Source: Prolixibacteraceae bacterium
GTDB taxonomy: Bacteria > Bacteroidota > Bacteroidia > Bacteroidales > Prolixibacteraceae
NCBI GenBank assembly: GCA_019163175.1
Contig: JAFLKN010000024.1
Coordinates: forward strand, 1 to 51,141
DNA length: 51,141 bases
Reading direction: 5' to 3'
A program made the position numbers and the translations under genes. The notes beneath the pieces are model-generated. The model saw nothing but the letters and a program-made list of their open reading frames with translations, was not told where the DNA came from and did not search any database. Shown piece by piece: positions 51,096 through 51,141 of this stretch. Every line of letters begins with the position of its first letter. Position 1 is the stretch's first letter.

Positions 51096-51141
51096 TAATA
51101 CATTTTTTTTCATAAGTTTAGGTTTAGTTAGGTTAGTTAGT

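Overview
The window looks like a chromosomal stretch of a Bacteroidota bacterium, most likely an anaerobic or facultative Bacteroidales/Marinilabiliales-type organism (lineage is inference). Supporting signs are low GC, many promoters of the Bacteroidota type (-7 box TAnnTTTG, mostly with very short leaders and no clear Shine-Dalgarno), C-terminal type IX secretion (T9SS) sorting domains, a DUF5606 protein, a single-chain PurL, and a sodium-pumping methylmalonyl-CoA decarboxylase cluster.

Layout. 1-4.1 kb: the 3' part of a tRNA-Pro, a DUF5606 protein, a DnaQ-like exonuclease, an OmpA/TSP3 protein and a membrane-anchored lytic transglycosylase. 4.2-24.5 kb: one minus-strand run of seven tightly spaced genes (gaps of 1-10 nt, one ATGA overlap), with a candidate promoter at 24570 and a hairpin terminator at 4203-4225. 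In transcription order these are a 2574-aa repetitive beta-helix T9SS protein, a T9SS Ig-like protein, an outer-membrane barrel, a second T9SS Ig-like protein, a second related barrel, a secreted VWA protein with SH3-like N-terminal segments (possibly TssR-like), and a 994-aa MacB-topology ABC transporter. This is the best candidate for an undescribed system. 24.8-38 kb is mostly housekeeping: argS, uvrB with an endonuclease-like lipoprotein and a HAD phosphatase, a small membrane protein, an OmpR/histidine-kinase pair, a DedA protein and purL.

38.2-51 kb is a CoA and sodium bioenergetics region. It holds an acetyl-CoA hydrolase/CoA-transferase, then mce-mmdA-(lamin-tail)OadG-BCCP-mmdB, which would epimerise and decarboxylate methylmalonyl-CoA to propionyl-CoA while exporting Na+. 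Next come a second histidine-kinase/OmpR pair, a 37-aa single-span protein, an NhaD-type Na+/H+ antiporter, a small exported protein, an OadG-like single-span protein and a second, divergent OadB-like protein without its own carboxyltransferase or biotin carrier.

The two two-component systems are paralogous. Their regulator genes share a nearly identical 14-base promoter core, and each has an 11-bp-period direct repeat of the kind OmpR-family regulators bind. The second repeat sits immediately upstream of the 37-aa protein's promoter, suggesting a local regulon. The giant beta-helix gene contains an 826-bp block repeated at a 1485-bp offset with only one difference seen, a sign of very recent internal duplication or gene conversion.
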